The position numbers were made by a program, and so were the translations under genes. A model generated the notes under the pieces. That model was not told the origin of the DNA and searched no databases. It was given only the letters and a program-made list of their open reading frames with translations. DNA of 64,000 nucleotides from Bacteroidaceae bacterium (lineage in GTDB: Bacteria; Bacteroidota; Bacteroidia; Bacteroidales; Bacteroidaceae): contig JAFZPZ010000010.1 in assembly GCA_017552435.1 (NCBI GenBank), positions 1 to 64,000 on the forward strand, read 5' to 3'. Shown one piece after another: positions 60,695-64,000 of this stretch; the stretch's first letter is position 1; each line of letters begins with the position of its first letter.

Positions 60695-61978
60695 ATGAGA
60701 CGATTACTGATTATATTATCATTTATCATTTGTCATTTGTCATTTAGCGTAGCGCAGGAAAAGATTATCCTCCTGAACGAAGGGATGTGGCAAGCTGACA
60801 ACGGACGCATCACCTACTTCGAGAACGGACAGGTGGTGAGCAACCAATGGTTCCGCGACAGGAACGGCTACAAGCTGGGCGACACCCCCAACGACATCAT
60901 CCAGGTGAACGAAAACCTCATCGCCATTGCCATCAACTGGTCGAACATCGTACAGTTCATCACCCCCGACGGCAGGGCAGTTGCCGCTACTGAGGACATT
61001 CCTAACAATCGCAGGCTCTGCAGCGACGGCCAGTACGTCTATGTCACCAGCTATGGACACGAGTGCCTGACCACCAGCGGCTACAGATATTTCACCAAGG
61101 GCTTCGTGGCAAAGATAGACCTCCGCAACTTCCAGACCGTTGCAGTCTGCGAAGTGGGCTACGAGCCCGAAGGTATTGCCCTCTACAAAGGACGTCTCTT
61201 CATAGCCAACACCGGCGGCTATGCAGAGCAGGAATACGACCATAATTTCGAGACCACAGTAAGCATCGTCAATGCTGCCACGATGCAGTTGGAGAGGAAC
61301 ATCGACACCTATGTGCCGAACCTCTATGGCGAGATGTCCCAGAGCGGACGCTATCTGTGCATCAACTCGCCTGGCGACTACTACGAGGTGCCTCCTTGCG
61401 GCCTCATCTTCGACTGCGAGAAAGCCCTCGCCGGCAGCGACTGTTTCGTCAAGTTCAACTATCCTGTCACCTACAACACGACAACTCTTGACGGCAAGTT
61501 CCTTGCCATTGGCTCTGCATTCTCCTATATTACTGGCGGATACCAGTTCTCATACCTCACCATCGATCCCCGAGTCATGATAGAGACAAGGGGACAAAGC
61601 GGATTGTCGCAGACATTGCCAGGCACCCTGAAGACAGACTTCGCAAATATGAGCCAACCCTACGGCATTTATTTGAATCCCTATACGGGATACATCTACG
61701 GTACAGATGCCGGATCGTTCGAGGGCGCAGGCTTCCTCTACCAGTGGTCGCCAGCAGGACAGTTTCTTGGCAAGCACAAAGTCTATATAAATCCAGGGCA
61801 TTTCCTTGCTATTCCGCCAGACGGATACTGGAGTAGCCTCACGGAAATTAAAAATGAAAAATTAAATATTAAAAGTGATGTCATATATGACTTGCAAGGC
61901 CGGAGACTTCCTTCTCTCCCTAAAGGGGGCCGGAACATCTATATCGTAAACGGAAAGAAAATGTTCAACAAACAATAG
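60695..61978 (+). CDS. BtuG-like beta-propeller (DUF5074) protein
   Basis: 427 aa. The signal peptide is partly encoded by heptamers (60719-60746, SFIICHLSFSV). The body (about 25-385) has repeated propeller-like strands such as ILLNEGMWQADNGRITYF and VNENLIAIAINWSNIVQF, fitting the DUF5074/YncE family that includes the B12-binding surface protein BtuG. The last 40 residues (VIYDLQGRRL, IYIVNGKKMF) are a Bacteroidetes C-terminal sorting-type tail, so it is probably secreted; no lipobox is clear. Heptamers (61845-61872) and a family A half (61905-61931) lie in frame in this tail. Next to btuB under one riboswitch. Confidence 0.8.
   Translation: MRRLLIILSFIICHLSFSVAQEKIILLNEGMWQADNGRITYFENGQVVSNQWFRDRNGYKLGDTPNDIIQVNENLIAIAINWSNIVQFITPDGRAVAATEDIPNNRRLCSDGQYVYVTSYGHECLTTSGYRYFTKGFVAKIDLRNFQTVAVCEVGYEPEGIALYKGRLFIANTGGYAEQEYDHNFETTVSIVNAATMQLERNIDTYVPNLYGEMSQSGRYLCINSPGDYYEVPPCGLIFDCEKALAGSDCFVKFNYPVTYNTTTLDGKFLAIGSAFSYITGGYQFSYLTIDPRVMIETRGQSGLSQTLPGTLKTDFANMSQPYGIYLNPYTGYIYGTDAGSFEGAGFLYQWSPAGQFLGKHKVYINPGHFLAIPPDGYWSSLTEIKNEKLNIKSDVIYDLQGRRLPSLPKGGRNIYIVNGKKMFNKQ
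61845..61931. repeat. Heptamers and family A half in the BtuG-like gene
   Basis: aaattaa, aaatgaa, aaattaa, atattaa (61845-61872), then TCTCCCTAAAGGGGG (about 61914-61928). Both in frame, on either side of VIYDLQGRR. Confidence 0.8.
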
Positions 61979-62002
61979 TGTTCAATTTTAAAAATTTACA
62001 AC

Positions 62003-64000
62003 ATGAAAAAGTTTCTACTAAGTATCATGGCATTGACACTGTTCGCAGCGAGCAACGCCTTTGCCACCCAGGTTGAGGTGACAATGAATGCAAAAAGTAA
62101 ACTCATCCAATCGTTGAAGGGACTGTCCAACAACGAAATCGTGAACGTGGGCGAACCCGACGGCACAAAGTACACCTTCGAAGCAGCCAATGGTTCCTAC
62201 CTGCTGACAGCTGTTGCTGCCGACGGCGAGACCGTAAGCGGTAGCATCCAGCTTGACATCGACGACGAGCACACTTCGTTCGCCATCTTCTCGCCCGAGG
62301 TACGCGTGAAGAATGCTGATTGGGTCTATGGCACCGACTACACCTTCAACCTCAAGGTTACAACCAAAGAGGGTGCTGAAGTAAACACCACAATAGGTGA
62401 TTATACCAGCGGCAACAAGATGTTCATGGTGTTCAACGGCAACACCTACTACCTGGATGTCGTTCCCTCTGAGGCTCGCCAGGCAGAAGGCTACGTCACA
62501 GCCAGCTACACAGGTACTGTAACTTTCAATGCTACTGTACAGGCTGAAGTTCCGATGAGTTATCCATACTCCATCACCGTTCCTGCCGGAGCAAATCTGG
62601 TCCTCGGCACCAAGACGGCTCACTTTGTGAAGTTCAAGGAAGTGGCTCCCGAAAGCGTCACAGGCGGTACGGTTTACAACTTCAAGCTTGCTGAAAAGCA
62701 GCAGTACAACTATCGTGTAAGCCAGGAAGGCAAACTGACGCAGGCCGGCATCTTCACCATGAGTGGTGACGAGACAGCACGTCCTGAGCTCGTCTTCACC
62801 GACGAGGATCTCTCTGCAAAGGACCCGAAATACATCGACCATGATGTGACTTCGAATGGTGGCTACAATGTAGGCGACCTGTTCCTGAACATCAATCCTG
62901 CCGGACATCTGCAACTGGCCAACGTAGGCGACACCTACGACATCCTGCCTATGCGCAACTGGGAACTCATCGACGGCATTACCAGCAACTATTTCATCGA
63001 GCCCGACTTCCACTTCACCGTCGTCAATCTGAACGGACAGGAAGACAATTCCGTAGTGAAGGTAGAGAACGAACTGCTGACGGCTGTCGGCACAGGCACA
63101 GCTCTGGTGCTCGTTACCTACGATGCCATGCATGTCAACACTTACAGCGGTGCAACGAAGAAAGACTTCGTGGGCGGTGCCGACTGGAGTGCCATCTGGC
63201 CCGAGAACACTGGTGTGTTTGTTGTGACCGTGGGCGAGCAGGCTACAGATATCAAACCTAACATTATTATTAATAAGGAATACCTGACAACCGTTACTCC
63301 CTGGGGCGGCGGCGACCCGATAGACACCAAGCTCTCTATGGAGAATGTTGATGCCGAGTTCGACGTGCTTTATTATCTCGATACCGAGGAAGGTTTCGAC
63401 TACACCTTCACCCCAGAAGGTGTGGCTTCTGTCACTCTGGCCCGTCCCGTTATCGGCACCAATACAGCCTCCTACACAGGATTCTCTGCCGAGGGCGTTA
63501 CCGCGAATACCGACGGCAGCTATACTGTTCGCCTCACCGAAGGCCGCAACATTGTCTGCCTGACAAATGCCAACGGACAGAGCCTTTATCAGGTTATCAC
63601 CGCAAAGCCCTGCCATCGTGACATCAAGGTGGGCGATGAGGTCGTTACGAGTGTGAAGCCCGGCGACGAAGTCACTGTACAGTACTCCGGCCTCTATCAT
63701 CCCGCTGGCAAACTGGCCGGTATCCACAACTTTAATGCATTTGTAGCTTACGAGCAGGCAAGTGAAGGCATTACCGTTAAAAACGGAAAGGGAAACCAAT
63801 ATACAATGGCTGCAACAGCAACAGCTCAGGCCGTTTCATTCACCGTTCCTGAAGATTGGTCTGCTGGTACTATTGAACTCACTGATGGCGTAATGGGAAT
63901 TGGAGGTTTTGGCGATCCCGTTGGCAACCATCGCGCCACATCGAAGACGACAGGCCGTGCTCCCAACTTCACAGCTATCTCTCAGACTGCCGTCTTCGGC
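62003..64000 (+). CDS. Large secreted surface protein of the B12 operon, cut by the window edge
   Basis: At least 666 aa; signal peptide MKKFLLSIMALTLFAASNAFA, then beta-rich sequence with several similar domains (KVTTKEGAEVNTTIGD, TVSGSIQLDIDDEHTSF). No catalytic motif or known family recognised. The frame is open to the last base, so the end is missing. Spacing of 24 nt after the BtuG-like gene puts it in the riboswitch-controlled transcript, so it may capture or hold B12 or another corrinoid-bound partner at the cell surface; this is inference from position only. The long opposite-strand frame here is a shadow. Confidence 0.75.
   Translation, partial: MKKFLLSIMALTLFAASNAFATQVEVTMNAKSKLIQSLKGLSNNEIVNVGEPDGTKYTFEAANGSYLLTAVAADGETVSGSIQLDIDDEHTSFAIFSPEVRVKNADWVYGTDYTFNLKVTTKEGAEVNTTIGDYTSGNKMFMVFNGNTYYLDVVPSEARQAEGYVTASYTGTVTFNATVQAEVPMSYPYSITVPAGANLVLGTKTAHFVKFKEVAPESVTGGTVYNFKLAEKQQYNYRVSQEGKLTQAGIFTMSGDETARPELVFTDEDLSAKDPKYIDHDVTSNGGYNVGDLFLNINPAGHLQLANVGDTYDILPMRNWELIDGITSNYFIEPDFHFTVVNLNGQEDNSVVKVENELLTAVGTGTALVLVTYDAMHVNTYSGATKKDFVGGADWSAIWPENTGVFVVTVGEQATDIKPNIIINKEYLTTVTPWGGGDPIDTKLSMENVDAEFDVLYYLDTEEGFDYTFTPEGVASVTLARPVIGTNTASYTGFSAEGVTANTDGSYTVRLTEGRNIVCLTNANGQSLYQVITAKPCHRDIKVGDEVVTSVKPGDEVTVQYSGLYHPAGKLAGIHNFNAFVAYEQASEGITVKNGKGNQYTMAATATAQAVSFTVPEDWSAGTIELTDGVMGIGGFGDPVGNHRATSKTTGRAPNFTAISQTAVFG

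Noticed and set aside
62018..63799. Long minus-strand open frame (593 codons)
   Set aside because: It lies opposite the large surface-protein gene, which has a signal peptide, operon spacing and normal codon use; the minus frame has none of these.

Overview
The window looks like a chromosome segment of a Bacteroidales bacterium, most likely Prevotellaceae or a close relative. Reasons: many genes are preceded by the Bacteroidetes -7 box TAnnTTTG; LpxC and FabZ are fused; there are TlpA/DUF4369 thiol-disulfide proteins, a BspA-type leucine-rich-repeat protein, a BtuB/BtuG-like vitamin B12 uptake locus behind a cobalamin riboswitch, and a secreted protein ending in a Bacteroidetes-type sorting tail. 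Composition is near 50% GC over most of the window, with an AT-rich island at about 47.5-51.8 kb. It reads as a chromosome or metagenome contig: both ends cut through genes (fcl on the left, a large surface protein on the right).

Layout. 0-4 kb (minus strand): GDP-fucose genes manC-gmd-fcl and an rRNA methyltransferase. 4.2-8 kb: an exported Gfo/Idh/MocA oxidoreductase with a DUF1080 sugar hydrolase, a likely 3-keto-sugar pathway pair. 8-16.3 kb (minus): housekeeping run purM, prfA-pyrF, lpxD, lpxC/fabZ, lpxA, a pRiA4b ORF-3-like protein and miaA. 16.4-19.3 kb: two outer-membrane barrels, a repeat-rich spacer, a broken small gene, a lipoprotein and tRNA-Ser(UGA). 19.7-22.7 kb: metY, a DUF4369 lipoprotein, plsC. 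22.7-29.1 kb (minus): a calpain-like protease/thioredoxin fusion, a PadR-PspC operon and an ECF sigma operon. 29.3-33 kb: a receiver-PEP-synthase-like protein and an unknown gene. 34-42.2 kb: a membrane protein and winged-helix regulator, three TlpA-family proteins interleaved with a Fic gene and a three-gene HipB/HipS/HipT-like toxin-antitoxin module. 42.2-52.7 kb: an alanine symporter, a three-domain GT2/DUF4922/SpoIID protein and an ATP-grasp-like gene, the last two separated by a 4.2-kb AT-rich insertion carrying BspA, DUF2971 and AlbA_2 genes. 52.8-58.2 kb: pyrE, SRPBCC, argH, a Rieske-like lipoprotein, GH36. 58.2-64 kb: the B12 riboswitch, BtuB, BtuG-like protein and a large unknown surface protein.

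The most unusual content is the repeat load. Three unrelated small-repeat families are scattered through the window. (A) A GC-rich palindromic unit, core CCCCCTTTAGGGGG preceded by GACCCCC, occurs as solo halves between genes of operons and as inverted pairs (67-135 bp, MITE-like) that sit in frame inside essential genes (purM, the methyltransferase, the PEP-synthase-like gene, the GT2/SpoIID gene) or across a gene junction (argH and the next gene). (B) Tandem AT-rich heptamers, often 4-6 exact 7-nt units, sit just upstream of start codons, sometimes supplying the start codon, and also in frame in gmd, btuB and others. (C) A 40-nt two-hairpin element occurs three times with compensatory base changes in its stems. 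Together with abandoned gene starts at 37847, 40563 and 47517, these suggest frequent small-scale insertion and shuffling.
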